In this document: piece after piece, positions 1 through 8,795 of the stretch
How positions within the stretch are numbered: the first letter of the stretch is position 1
How the letters are laid out: every line of letters begins with the position of its first letter
Assembly (NCBI GenBank): GCA_038205115.1
Contig: JBBRCE010000001.1
Location: 62,001 to 126,000, forward strand
Reading direction: 5' to 3'
Length of the DNA stretch: 64,000 nt
DNA from: JBBRCE01 sp038205115
GTDB lineage: Bacteria > Planctomycetota > Planctomycetia > Pirellulales > JBBRCE01
Made by a program: the position numbers and the translations under genes
The notes under the pieces: model-generated
The model's input: the letters and a program-made list of their open reading frames with translations, nothing else
Told to the model about the DNA's origin: nothing
Databases searched by the model: none

Positions 1-517
1 CGGCCCACGGTCGGGCGTCGGCAGGCATGACTTCGCGAACCAGATCGCGGCCAACGAGTCCGGGGCTGGCTTGCGCTTTGGCCACCAGACTGCGATCGTC
101 CAGATCAAGGCTGGAGACAACGCCTTTCATGGCACCGACGGTACGCAAGCGGCGAACCAAGGCGCGGGTGTCGATGCCTTGGATGCCGATCACGCCAGCC
201 GCTTGGAGATAATCTTGCAGGCTGGTATTCGAGCGAAAATTGCTGGCCCGGCGACTGAGTTGGCGGACAATGAAGCCGGACAGTTGCAGCTTGCCACTCT
301 CGACATCGTCTGTGTTCACGCCATAATTGCCGATCTCCGGATAGGTCATGGCCACGATTTGGCCGCGATAACTCGGATCGGTGAGAATTTCTTGATAGCC
401 GGTCATCGAGGTGTTGAAGCAGACTTCGCCGTCGACTTCGCCCGCGGCGCCGAACAGCGTGCCGGTGTAAACCGTGCCATCTTCCAAAGCCAGCTTGGCA
501 ATCTGCGGAGCGGTCAT
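1..517 (-). CDS. carA: carbamoyl-phosphate synthase small subunit, N-terminal part (cut by window edge)
   Basis: Glutamine amidotransferase subunit of carbamoyl-phosphate synthase, which feeds ammonia from glutamine to the large subunit for pyrimidine and arginine synthesis in the cytoplasm. The reading frame is open from an ATG at 517 to the left edge, so only about 172 N-terminal residues are visible. They contain the hallmarks of the CarA N-terminal domain: LEDGTVYTG near residue 11, the FNTSMTGYQEILTDPSY block near 34, MTYPEIGNYG near 57, and GIQGIDTRALVRRLR near 112. The GATase domain with the catalytic Cys lies outside the window. A GAGGAAC ribosome binding site precedes the ATG by about five bases. 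The 350 bases upstream hold hairpins described separately. No carB is visible here. Confidence 0.93.
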   Translation of the reverse strand, partial: MTAPQIAKLALEDGTVYTGTLFGAAGEVDGEVCFNTSMTGYQEILTDPSYRGQIVAMTYPEIGNYGVNTDDVESGKLQLSGFIVRQLSRRASNFRSNTSLQDYLQAAGVIGIQGIDTRALVRRLRTVGAMKGVVSSLDLDDRSLVAKAQASPGLVGRDLVREVMPADARPWA

Positions 518-574
518 TGAAGTTCCTCGATCCAATGCATCAGCCGGTTGGTCGGCGAAGGTAAAGTTTGCGGA

Positions 575-814
575 TTGTGTGGCGACACAACTGTAACGGA
601 CGCGTTGCGGCTAGCTGTTGTACCGGGTAATGGGCAGGCATACGGAACAAATTTGCCCAACGCTGGCGCGTCGCAATGAACTCGCAGCTCGGTTTGGACG
701 ATAGCAATCGTACGGCTGTGGGTCTCCGCACCAACGCCAACGCAAGTTGGCCGCAGTTCGGACAGCCAAACCAGAGGGTTCTTGTCCCGGCGAACAAGAG
801 CCCTCTATTTTTTT
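575..814 (+). ncRNA. candidate structured small RNA ending in an orphan terminator
   Basis: The 353-base gap 518-870 has no convincing gene. On the plus strand it contains a run of hairpins: 575-590 (6-bp stem, GGCG loop), a GGGCA/TGCCC pairing across 631-657, and a compact multibranch fold at 691-772. In that fold GGTTTGG pairs with CCAAACC and encloses a small hairpin at 699-710 and a helix 716-721/751-756, which carries a 5-bp stem with a GCAA tetraloop (737-750). It runs straight into a strong intrinsic terminator. Both flanking genes are on the minus strand, so the terminator has no gene to serve. Alternatively the minus-strand copy is the carA leader. Folding was done by eye; the 5' end is unknown. 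Confidence 0.3.
773..814 (+). terminator. intrinsic terminator, plus strand
   Basis: A 13-bp stem (773-785 with 794-806, one G-U pair), an 8-base loop and seven T from 808 to 814. The T-run exists only in the plus orientation, whereas the neighbouring genes carA and the metalloprotease are on the minus strand. Confidence 0.6.
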
Positions 815-870
815 GCGCTAGCCCAATTATAACGGGCCGGAGGTGGCTCCGATAGCATCGCCCGCGCGGC

Positions 871-3003
871 TTAGAACAGCAGTTCGCCGGCGGTCAGATC
901 GGTTGTGTCTTTACCGGCGACGGCCAGCAGCCAGTCGAAATCCGCGCCGCCCAGCACGGTGTCGATGGCGGTGTCGTTCAGGACCGTGGTTTTATCGAGC
1001 CGCGGCACCCCCGCGCCCGCACGCAGCGCGGCCACGCGATCGGCATAAGCATCGGCCGACAACCACTTGCGAGCGATTGCGCCCAAGGCATTCAGATCGT
1101 ATTCGTAATACGTCATGCCGCCGATCAGCAGGTCGCTGTCGTCGATGAACTTGGCGGCCGCCGGATTACTGCCGGCCAGGTAGTCGGTGCCGTTGCCGCC
1201 GATCAAAATATCGCGGCCGACGTTGCCGTACAGGTTATCGTTGCCGTTACCGCCAATGAGGATGTTGCTGCCGGTGCCGCCGGTGAGCGTGTCGTTGCCG
1301 TCGCCGCCGAACAGCAGGGTCGAGTTCTTGATGCTGTTGTTGACGGTGAGCGTGTCGTTGCCCGTCTGACCGTACGCGATGATGGAGCCGCTGACGTTGT
1401 TGACCTGAAAACGGTAGCCGTTGTAAGTGACCGCGATGCCGGTTGCGAGTTGATCGAATTGGATATTGTTGTTGACGTTGGGCATCCCGCCGACAACCAG
1501 CGCGGTCTTGCCGGCGTCGAGCGGATCGAGTTGATAGGTGATGATGCCAACGATCACGGAGCTTGAGATGCTGGCCGCGTTGCCGCTGCTATCGGTGATA
1601 GTCAGTTGCGGGTAATACTGGCCGTATTTGGCGTAAGTGTGCCAATACGAAACCACGCCGAAGGTGCCGGTTCCGGACGCGGCCGTGGTGAAAAAGCCGG
1701 GATCGCTGCTGCCATCTCCCCAAGTGGCAACCGCCGAATAGGTTTTACCTGGCTGCGTGTTTTGGAAAGTGGCGTAATAGCTGACAAACTGCCCAGGCAC
1801 AGCAACCGCCGGACCAACGGGCGATGTGGGCGTAATGGACGACGGCGCAATCACGCCGCGGATTGTGTATTGGCCAACATCTCCGTACGAACCGTGACTT
1901 CGGACAACCGCGTAATAAGTGCCAGCGCCGACGGCGACCCACAACGATTCGCCGAGGCTGGCGGTATCGGACCTGGCAATCACATTATTGTTGGTATCGC
2001 GCAGTTCTAGGGTCGCATCCAGCATGGCACCCAGCGGCGCGACATCGACTGCCAGATTGATGGCGCCGGCAGCCGTCGAGAACTTGTAGTAGTCGGCGTC
2101 CGCGGTGGATGTGATAACGCCTGCGCCAGACAGCGCCAATCCAGACACCGTGGCGGGCGTGGCGGTCGCCACAGATTGGCCGCGGTCTTGCTGGCGATAG
2201 CCGAAACCGTTGGCCGCCCTGGAGAGCACGCTGAGGTCGTCCTGGATGCTGTTGGGACTGGCCGACGTGGGACCGAGCCACCATAAGCCGCGCCCCGCGG
2301 ATTGGCCGCTAACACCCATGATGGGCGCTTTCAGGCCGTCGCCGGCGTTGTAGGCGGTGACCAACGTTGAGCCGGACCAAACGGCCTGATGCGAAAGTCC
2401 AAACGCGTGGCCCGCTTCGTGGGCGGCGGCTTCGGCGATGTTCACCGCGCTGGTGCGCCCGAGCTGCGAAGGGAAAATCCAAACCAGGTTCGTGCCATAC
2501 GTGGGGTCGTTGCTCGAAAAAGCATCGACGTAGGCCACGCCGCCGGCCGGACCGTACCAGGCGCTGTCGCCGCCAATCACCACCCGCAACGTTTGCAGGT
2601 TATTGATATTGCCTGGATCGACGGTGGTGACGTTGATGTTGAATGGCGAATATTTTTCCGAGACGCGAGCCCAAATGTCGCGAATACTGGCCAGTTCGCC
2701 GTCGCTGAACGTGCTGGGATCGTTATCTTGGTCGTAGGCGGGCGTGATGCCCGGATGGTAGGGCTGCGAGCCGTTTTGCCCCCAGTTGGCTGTGTTGTCG
2801 CCGACAAAATCCAAATACAGTTGGGCGTAAGCGCCTGGCAGGCTGTTGAGCGCCGGCACGCTGCTGAGCGGTTGCCCAGCGAGCAGCAGACGATCTTCCA
2901 GCGACTCCAAACTGAGCTGCGAGACTTGCGAGCGGTGGATCGGTGTCGCGTGTGCGCGGAGCGTCCAACACCGGCAGCGGGGCCGAGTGCGGCGAGAGGC
3001 CAT
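871..3003 (-). CDS. secreted matrixin-like zinc metalloprotease with PPC and RTX-type repeats
   Basis: A 710-residue exported protein, probably a zinc endopeptidase at the cell surface or outside. The start at 3003 has AAGGAA nine bases upstream. An Arg-rich N-terminus leads to SLESLEDRLLLAG (31-43), the LEPR/LEDR-x-LL(A/S) motif found at the N-terminus of giant planctomycete secreted proteins. The catalytic motif HEAGHAFGLSH spans 195-205 (zinc ligands H195, H199, H205; E196 general base), followed by an APIMGVS Met-turn. Residues about 280-390 look like a pre-peptidase C-terminal (PPC) domain. Then comes a PKD-like stretch and, near 545-620, four or five glycine/aspartate nonapeptides of the GGxGNDxL type that bind calcium in RTX proteins. 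The C-terminus ends in DLTAGELLF. No RTX secretion genes are nearby. The substrate is unknown. Confidence 0.8.
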   Translation of the reverse strand: MASRRTRPRCRCWTLRAHATPIHRSQVSQLSLESLEDRLLLAGQPLSSVPALNSLPGAYAQLYLDFVGDNTANWGQNGSQPYHPGITPAYDQDNDPSTFSDGELASIRDIWARVSEKYSPFNINVTTVDPGNINNLQTLRVVIGGDSAWYGPAGGVAYVDAFSSNDPTYGTNLVWIFPSQLGRTSAVNIAEAAAHEAGHAFGLSHQAVWSGSTLVTAYNAGDGLKAPIMGVSGQSAGRGLWWLGPTSASPNSIQDDLSVLSRAANGFGYRQQDRGQSVATATPATVSGLALSGAGVITSTADADYYKFSTAAGAINLAVDVAPLGAMLDATLELRDTNNNVIARSDTASLGESLWVAVGAGTYYAVVRSHGSYGDVGQYTIRGVIAPSSITPTSPVGPAVAVPGQFVSYYATFQNTQPGKTYSAVATWGDGSSDPGFFTTAASGTGTFGVVSYWHTYAKYGQYYPQLTITDSSGNAASISSSVIVGIITYQLDPLDAGKTALVVGGMPNVNNNIQFDQLATGIAVTYNGYRFQVNNVSGSIIAYGQTGNDTLTVNNSIKNSTLLFGGDGNDTLTGGTGSNILIGGNGNDNLYGNVGRDILIGGNGTDYLAGSNPAAAKFIDDSDLLIGGMTYYEYDLNALGAIARKWLSADAYADRVAALRAGAGVPRLDKTTVLNDTAIDTVLGGADFDWLLAVAGKDTTDLTAGELLF

Positions 3004-3304
3004 AATGCCATTTCCTTGGAGATAAGCGGACCGGATGAGCGACTGCCCGTTGCCCGGCGTGAGGCCCTATCGCGACAGAACGTCGCTCCACGCCGAATGC
3101 CTTGGATGTGTGCGTTTAGAATTAGCGGAATTCAAGAATTTTGTCAATCATTTCTTTGGAAATCGTGTGAATCCGCGCAGAACCGCAGGATTTGCGGACT
3201 TCGATCACTGGCGATGGGGATTCGATTTGCCAGCGAAATCGCCGGAAGCAGTGACGGAAGTCTGACGCGGGGCAGGGCAGGGCGCGACCGATTTCAAAGG
3301 CACA
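3004..3304. other. intergenic region upstream of the metalloprotease
   Basis: A 301-base gap between two minus-strand genes. It contains the metalloprotease ribosome binding site next to 3003 and an AT-rich patch around 3118-3175 that could hold its promoter. I see no hairpin, repeat or open frame of interest. Confidence 0.4.
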
Positions 3305-4711
3305 TTACTTGGCGGCCGGTTTGGGGCGGATCCAAGTTTCGCCGCGTTTGTAGAGCCCTGCTCGTTCGATGACGACGGGGTCTTTGCTGATTTTCTGGAC
3401 TCTGTCGAGCGCGATTTCGAACTCCGCTTTGTTGGGCTCGCGAATTTCGCGATGGTGCGCCAGCTCGACGATCGTCTCGCACGCGATCTGCGCGAATTTC
3501 GGCTGCTCGACATACGGCAGCACCAGTCGCAATGTTTCGACGGCATACGCCGTACGGCACCGCGTAAGCACGGTTTTGCGTTCTTCGTCGGTGTTGGCCA
3601 ACTCCAGGGCTTGCCGCATGCGCGCCAATCGGCCGAGGTCGTTGGCGTTTTTATCGCGCACGGCGCTCACGCGGGTCAAACCCTGAAACAGCAGGCTCCG
3701 CTGATCCGGGTTTGCGGCGTCTTTGGTCAACTGCAATAGCCGGTCGGCCACGCTGGCATCGGGCCAATTGCAGAGCGCGTGCAGGGCGGCTTCGGATCGG
3801 GGCGAATCGTGGCTGTCTAGCGCCGTCTCGACGCGTTTGAGCGCCGCGGCGCCGCCAACGCGTCCCAGCGCCGGCAGCACGAGAATCTGCTGCGACGGGT
3901 CGAGTCGGTCGTATGCTTGCAGCAGCGGCTCGGCGCGGGCTGTGGCATCTTCAGTTCGACCGCAAACCAGGGCAATGGCCTTGGCGACCGTTTCGCGCTC
4001 GTCGCCGGTCGCCGCCTTGAGCAGACTATGGACGAGGCCGGGAATCTGCTCGGACGTGCCGATTTGTCCCAGCGCGGCCAGTGCGGCGGCACGGACAGCA
4101 GCATCGGCGTCGGTTGCCAGTGGCAGGATTTGCGGCGCGGTTTTGCTCGCCCTGCGTGCGACGAGCACGTCGAGCAGGGCCACCTTCACCGGAGGCGCGG
4201 CAGCATTCAATTTGCCGGCGATGACCGACGACGCATCGGCGCTGCTCAAACGATTTAGACTCATTTCGGCGGCCGCGCGTTCGTTGGCTGCCTTGGACGC
4301 CAGCAGCTTGACGAGCAGTTCCAAATCGGCCGACGTGCCGAGCGTGCCAAGCGCCGCAATGGCCGCCAACCGAACGGGCGCGTCGCCGCTGGAATTCAAA
4401 AGCTCCAGCACCGCCGGACGCGCGCTGGCGTCGCCGCGGTCGGCCAGCGCGGCAATCAACGCGGCCTGCGTGGCGGGCGGCAGTTTTGGCAGTTGCGCCG
4501 CAAAAGTTTTGGTGGCCGCCAAACCTTTGGCCTGTGTCCGAACCTGATCCAGCGCCAGCGAGCGCATCTCTTTGTCGGGTTCAGACAACAAGCCCACCAC
4601 CATCTTGACGACCTCGTCGTCCGCGTCTTCGGCACGGAGCACGGTTGCGGTCAACGCCAGGACAAGCGCCACGACAATTGCCGCCCAAGATTTGCAGTGC
4701 TGAAACGGCAA
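3305..4711 (-). CDS. secreted HEAT-repeat protein
   Basis: A 468-residue exported protein of unknown function made almost entirely of HEAT/armadillo-type helical repeats. The start is a TTG at 4711, preceded by GGAGAG about six bases upstream. It gives a clear signal peptide (hydrophobic AAIVVALVLALTATV, cleavage after VLRA near residue 27). From about residue 30 to 390 the chain is a series of roughly 33-residue helical pairs with the usual LxxLG(T/Q)(L/I)G(T)S spacing, for example AAIAALGTLGTS and AALAALGQIGTS. The C-terminal 80 residues are charged and less repetitive. HEAT solenoids usually serve as protein-binding scaffolds; the partner here is not known. The next upstream gene on the same strand is another, unexported HEAT protein. 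Confidence 0.75.
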   Translation of the reverse strand: MPFQHCKSWAAIVVALVLALTATVLRAEDADDEVVKMVVGLLSEPDKEMRSLALDQVRTQAKGLAATKTFAAQLPKLPPATQAALIAALADRGDASARPAVLELLNSSGDAPVRLAAIAALGTLGTSADLELLVKLLASKAANERAAAEMSLNRLSSADASSVIAGKLNAAAPPVKVALLDVLVARRASKTAPQILPLATDADAAVRAAALAALGQIGTSEQIPGLVHSLLKAATGDERETVAKAIALVCGRTEDATARAEPLLQAYDRLDPSQQILVLPALGRVGGAAALKRVETALDSHDSPRSEAALHALCNWPDASVADRLLQLTKDAANPDQRSLLFQGLTRVSAVRDKNANDLGRLARMRQALELANTDEERKTVLTRCRTAYAVETLRLVLPYVEQPKFAQIACETIVELAHHREIREPNKAEFEIALDRVQKISKDPVVIERAGLYKRGETWIRPKPAAK

Positions 4712-4748
4712 GAACCACTCTCCAATGCGATGTGGATCGACTCGACTT

Positions 4749-4850
4749 AGGAACGACCGAAAAATAACTTCCTCTGAGTGAGACGCCCGCTGCTCGTGAT
4801 AGCGCGCGTCGACCCGAACGAAAAACGGAAGTTATTTTTCGGTCGTTCCT
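4749..4850. repeat. 24-bp perfect inverted repeat with 54-base spacer
   Basis: Left arm 4749-4772 and right arm 4827-4850 are exact reverse complements, with core AACGACCGAAAAATAACTTC. They lie in the short gap between the HEAT genes at 3305 and 4889. The pairing stops abruptly on both sides and no T-run follows, so it is unlike a normal intrinsic terminator. A MITE-like element, a long mRNA hairpin or a protein-binding palindrome are possible. I saw no second copy in the window and no clear target duplication. Confidence 0.7.
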
Positions 4851-4888
4851 TACTGACGAATTACAGCGCCAACAGCGGCGCGGCGGCG

Positions 4889-5593
4889 TTAGTCTTTTTT
4901 CGCAGCGCAGGCCAGCATGCCGCGCGTTCCGGCCAAACGCACGTGCTTGGGCAGGTCCGCGCCGATCAGCGTTTTGTAGATTGCCAAGGCGTCGGCCTTG
5001 TTGCCGACGGCCAGCAATCGTTCGGCGCAGGCCAAGCTGGCGTCGCGGGCGGCCGACTTGCCGGCGTCGTCCGCAAGCTTGGCGCCGGCCAGCGCTTTAG
5101 AAGCCTCGACTGTGCCGATATCGCCCAGCGCGATGGCCGCGGCGCGAGCCACGGTGGCGTCGGATTCGCTCAACAGTTTGGCCAGATCGGCCACGCAGTC
5201 TGAATCGCGGCGGACGCCTAACGACGCGATCACGCCAATCTTGAGCGCGGCCGGCAGTTTTGCCAGCGACTCGTGCAGCGCGCGCCCGGCTTCGGGCGAG
5301 GGAATTCGCTCCAAGGCAAACCGCGCCATGTGCGACGTGTCTTGATCGGCCAGCAGTTCGGCCAGCGGTTGCACCGACGCGGCGGTGCCGACGATCATCA
5401 ACTTGCGGCAGACATAATCATGGCCGTCGCGCGTGAGCTTGGTCTTGAGCGCGGCGGTCAGACGTTCTTCAATGGTCTTGGTGGCCTGGGCGTCGCCATG
5501 CGCGGCGATCACGGCGTCGTCGATGGGGTTGAGCAACGCGCGGTCGGTGCCCCAGTCCATGTTTTTCAGTGCGTCAAAAGCTTGGTCCAACAT
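4889..5593 (-). CDS. cytosolic HEAT-repeat protein
   Basis: About 234 residues, no signal peptide, function unknown. The open frame extends to 5677, but the start is placed at the ATG at 5593 (MLDQAFDALKNMDWG) because AAGGA lies just upstream and the extra N-terminal residues look like untranslated sequence. After a 70-residue N-terminal section, residues about 80-200 form HEAT-type pairs (LAELLADQDTSHMARFALERI, then IASLGVRRDSDCVADLAKLL, then AAAIALGDIGTVEASKAL). The last 35 residues are a helix with Cys. It lies 90 bases downstream of the Tat oxidoreductase gene on the same strand, so the two are probably one transcript. Planctomycetes often pair such HEAT proteins with Gfo/Idh oxidoreductases in sugar-related operons. 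Confidence 0.7.
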   Translation of the reverse strand: MLDQAFDALKNMDWGTDRALLNPIDDAVIAAHGDAQATKTIEERLTAALKTKLTRDGHDYVCRKLMIVGTAASVQPLAELLADQDTSHMARFALERIPSPEAGRALHESLAKLPAALKIGVIASLGVRRDSDCVADLAKLLSESDATVARAAAIALGDIGTVEASKALAGAKLADDAGKSAARDASLACAERLLAVGNKADALAIYKTLIGADLPKHVRLAGTRGMLACAAKKD

Positions 5594-5683
5594 CGGAAAA
5601 TCCTTGTACAGGCAATGTGCGAAAATGTCAGCGAATCGTGCGGCCGGCGCGGCAAACTTCGTAGCGTCCGCAAGCACGGATAC

Positions 5684-6919
5684 TTAGAGCTGCCACGGTT
5701 CACGGCGAGCGCGATCCACAAACCGGTTGGCTTGCTGGTCGCCGGGGAATTCCTGCTTGGCGGAATCCCATTTCAGGCTGCGTTTGAGCTCATAGGCAAT
5801 GATGCCTAGGTGCGCCAAGCAAACGGTGTTGACGCCGTACTGGATGTCGCGAAACGGTTTTTCGCGCGTTTTGACACACTCCAAAAAGTCACCGTAGATG
5901 GATGGCTTGGCCGCTTTGTCTTTGTAGAGCGGCACGGGCTTGGCAGCCACCTTGACGTCTTTGTCGCTTTCGATGGCCAGATTGGCGACGCCGGGTTTAT
6001 TGTGATGAATTTCAATGCCGTTGGAATAACGGAACGTGAGCCACTTGTCTTTGTCGTCGTGATAGATGACTTCTTCCGGTTGAAGATCGCGCACATCGAC
6101 GGCAAACGTGGCGCCGCCAAAGTGATGCGCGCCCCAATCGGTCATGCCGCCGCCCGAGTAGTCCGAGTAAGAACGCCAGCTATTGCCTTTGGCCGAATAG
6201 TTACCGGAGCAGCGTTTTTCGTTGTAGGGCGCCCAGGCCGCTGGTCCGAGCCACAGATCCCAATCGATGTCGGCCGGCGCCTTCTCGCCAGGCAAGTTGC
6301 AGGGCTGCGAGATCGGGCCGACCATGACGTTAATGCTTTTGACCTTGCCCAACTCGCCGCTCCAACAGGGATCGACGATCTTGCGATAATCGCCCAGCAC
6401 ACGTTGGCTGCCGCCCGAGACCACGCGCGAATAACGGCGGGCCGCATCGATCATCAGCGGACCCTCGCGCAGCGTACGCGTTTCTGGTTTTTGGCAGTAA
6501 ACGTCTTTGCCGCTGCGGCAGGCCTCAATCACCATGATGGCATGCCAATGGTCGGGCGTGGCAATGTGCACTGCGTCGATATCCGTGCGGGCCAACAGTT
6601 CGCGAAAGTCGTTGTAGACTTTGCAGCCTTTGTTTTTGTAGTGAGCGTCCACCTTGCCTTGAGCCGTTTCGCGAACGCTTTTGCGAACATCGCAAACGGC
6701 CACATATTGAACTTCGCCATGTTCCAAATAGGCCCGCTGGTCGTTGCGGCCCATGTTGCCGATGCCGATGCCGGCGATCACAATCCGATCGCTGGCGGCA
6801 GGACGTTCGGAATCGCCTAGCGCGGAGGACGTGATGACGTAAGGCGCGGCAGCGATGGCTGTGACCGCCGAGGCCGTTTTCAAAAATTCACGGCGTGTCG
6901 TTTGTTTGCGATGGGGCAT
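5684..6919 (-). CDS. Tat-exported Gfo/Idh/MocA family oxidoreductase
   Basis: A 411-residue NAD(P)-dependent oxidoreductase of the Gfo/Idh/MocA family, probably acting on a sugar or polyol derivative in the periplasm. The N-terminus has a twin-arginine signal (TTRREFLKTAS, then a hydrophobic stretch ending near ALG). A Rossmann motif GIGIGNMGRND follows at about 50-60, and VAVCDVRKSV marks the end of the second strand. The family signature that normally reads EKP is QKPET here, around residue 150; its Lys is retained. The C-terminal alpha/beta substrate domain follows (GGGMTDWGAHHFGGATFA), with the WGAHH motif common in planctomycete members. Family length is normal. It is followed on the same strand by the cytosolic HEAT gene. 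The exact substrate cannot be told from sequence. Confidence 0.85.
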   Translation of the reverse strand: MPHRKQTTRREFLKTASAVTAIAAAPYVITSSALGDSERPAASDRIVIAGIGIGNMGRNDQRAYLEHGEVQYVAVCDVRKSVRETAQGKVDAHYKNKGCKVYNDFRELLARTDIDAVHIATPDHWHAIMVIEACRSGKDVYCQKPETRTLREGPLMIDAARRYSRVVSGGSQRVLGDYRKIVDPCWSGELGKVKSINVMVGPISQPCNLPGEKAPADIDWDLWLGPAAWAPYNEKRCSGNYSAKGNSWRSYSDYSGGGMTDWGAHHFGGATFAVDVRDLQPEEVIYHDDKDKWLTFRYSNGIEIHHNKPGVANLAIESDKDVKVAAKPVPLYKDKAAKPSIYGDFLECVKTREKPFRDIQYGVNTVCLAHLGIIAYELKRSLKWDSAKQEFPGDQQANRFVDRARREPWQL

Positions 6920-7046
6920 GACGTTGGTCTCGACAGTTGGGCGGCGTGCGGTGACGATGTGTGGAACGCGGCAGGAAAATCGCCAGCGTCGCGGGCGGCG
7001 ACGGTTGCCGATTGTTGGTGGGTTGGGATTTCCGATAACTTCCGAA

Positions 7047-7074
7047 TTTTAATCGGTAGGCAACTCGATTAAAA
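7047..7074. promoter_or_regulatory. 9-bp perfect inverted repeat upstream of the Gfo/Idh gene
   Basis: TTTTAATCG at 7047-7055 is mirrored by CGATTAAAA at 7066-7074 across a 10-base spacer. It lies about 130 bases upstream of the oxidoreductase start (6919) and 114 bases after the end of the efflux gene (7188). It is AT-rich in GC-rich surroundings with no T-run in either direction, which fits an operator better than a terminator. The regulator is unknown. Confidence 0.35.
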
Positions 7075-7187
7075 GTAGGGAATGGCTGGAAATACGGGCC
7101 AGTTAGAAGCACGGGCCGTCGCGCAATCTTGGCTGAACCAACGATACTTTCAAGCGAATCGCCGCTTCATTCTCAAGCTGCTGCGTT

Positions 7188-8795
7188 TTATTCCGCGCCG
7201 ATGTGCGCACCTTTCTCAGCCACCGAACGCCGCATCAAAAAGACCAGCCCGATCAAGCCGAGCGAGAGCACGCCGGAGATCCAAAAAATATCGAAGTAGG
7301 CCAGCGCCGCGGCTTGTTGCTCGCGCAGCGATTGCAGCACGTGCAGCGCCATGCGGCGAGACAGAATGGCATCGCCGTTGTGCTGCATGAAATAGGCTTG
7401 CGATTGCTTGATCGACTGCTGCACGATTGGATTGAGCGGATCGAGATTCTCGTTAAGCCGCAGCGAGTGGAACTGGATGCGGCGCTCGCGCAGCGTTTGC
7501 GCGGACGACGTGCCGACGCTGCCACCTTCGTTGCGCAACAGCGCAAGCAGCCCGACCGCCGCGCCGCGCAATTGCGGCGGCACGTACAGAAAGGCCGCCA
7601 CGTTCAGCGGTGCAAACATCAGCGACAAACCGGCAATCACCACCACCCGCGGCCAAACCACTTGCCGAGGGCTGATCGACAAATTCATGCGGGCCATCCA
7701 GAAATTGCCAACGGCCAGCAGCAGCAAACCCGCGGCAATTAAATACCGCGCGTCCACGCCGCGACCCAGCAGCGCGCCGACGATCATCATCGTGGCGATG
7801 GCAAACACGCCCGCCGGCGAGAGCACTAGGCCGGACGTCGTGGCATCGTAGCCAAACAGAGACTGCAACAAGCCCGGCAGCGACGTGGTATTGGCATACA
7901 GCACGCCATACGCGCAAAACGCCATGATGCAGCAACCGCGAAAATTGCGCTCGGCCAAAACGCGAAAATCAATCAACGGGTTGGAAATCCGCAGTTCGCG
8001 AACGACCAATGCAACCAGGCTGACGATGAAAATGACGGCCGTGGATTGCACGCGGTAAAACGGATCGCCGAGCCAATCCCATTCTTGCCCTTTGCTGAGC
8101 AAAATCTCCCAGCAGACCATGGCCACGCTCAGCAGGCACAGGCCGAGCGCATCGAAGTTGAGCGGTTGACCGCGCAGCTTGGCGCGCTGCGCCACCATGG
8201 CATCAGGGTCGCGGACGACGGCGGCGCACATCGCCACGGCCAACAGCCCAACGGGCACGTTCAGATAAAAAATCCAGCGCCAGCCGTAGTTGTCCGTAAT
8301 GTATCCGCCAAGCGTGGGGCCGACGACCGGAGCCAGCAACGCGGCCATGCCAAACAGAGTCATGGCCGTGCCCTGCTTTTCTGGCGGAAAGGCATCGAGC
8401 AGCACGCCCTGGCTGGATGGTTGCAACCCGCCGCCGGCCAGTCCTTGCAGAATGCGGGCGGCGATCAGCATGTTGAGGTTGGTGGCCATGCCGCACAAAG
8501 CGCTGGCCAAAGTAAACACGGTGATCGACATCAGAAAGTAATTTCGCCGGCCCAACCGCGATGCCAGCCAACCGGAGATCGGCAGCACAATGGCATTCGC
8601 CGCCAGATAGCTGGTAATCACCCACTCCGCATCGCTGGCGGGCGAAGCCAGATCGCCAGCCATATAGCGGAGCGCGACATTGGCAATCGTGGTGTCGAGC
8701 ACTTCCATGAACGTTGGGATCACCACCGCCGCAGCCACCAGCCACGGGCTGACCGTTCTGATCCGATCGGCAACGCCTAGCGTGGCGCTGCTCAT
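7188..8795 (-). CDS. MFS drug transporter, DHA2/EmrB family
   Basis: A 535-residue inner-membrane proton-driven drug efflux pump of the 14-helix DHA2 family (EmrB/QacA type). Visible motifs are the TM1 motif FMEVLDTTIANVAL (residues 29-42), WVITSYLAANAIVLPISGWLA in TM2, motif A-like LGRRNYF (88-94) and motif C-like MAALLAPVVGPTLGGYI (around 150-166), where efflux pumps bend TM5. At least 13 hydrophobic segments can be counted. The start overlaps the end of the membrane-fusion protein gene by four bases (ATGA), so the two are translationally coupled and together form an EmrAB-type pump. An outer-membrane TolC partner is not encoded next to it. The substrate is unknown. Confidence 0.85.
   Translation of the reverse strand: MSSATLGVADRIRTVSPWLVAAAVVIPTFMEVLDTTIANVALRYMAGDLASPASDAEWVITSYLAANAIVLPISGWLASRLGRRNYFLMSITVFTLASALCGMATNLNMLIAARILQGLAGGGLQPSSQGVLLDAFPPEKQGTAMTLFGMAALLAPVVGPTLGGYITDNYGWRWIFYLNVPVGLLAVAMCAAVVRDPDAMVAQRAKLRGQPLNFDALGLCLLSVAMVCWEILLSKGQEWDWLGDPFYRVQSTAVIFIVSLVALVVRELRISNPLIDFRVLAERNFRGCCIMAFCAYGVLYANTTSLPGLLQSLFGYDATTSGLVLSPAGVFAIATMMIVGALLGRGVDARYLIAAGLLLLAVGNFWMARMNLSISPRQVVWPRVVVIAGLSLMFAPLNVAAFLYVPPQLRGAAVGLLALLRNEGGSVGTSSAQTLRERRIQFHSLRLNENLDPLNPIVQQSIKQSQAYFMQHNGDAILSRRMALHVLQSLREQQAAALAYFDIFWISGVLSLGLIGLVFLMRRSVAEKGAHIGAE

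Noticed and set aside
540..797. 85-codon minus-strand frame upstream of carA
   Set aside because: No start signal or recognisable pattern; it lies across hairpins and a terminator.
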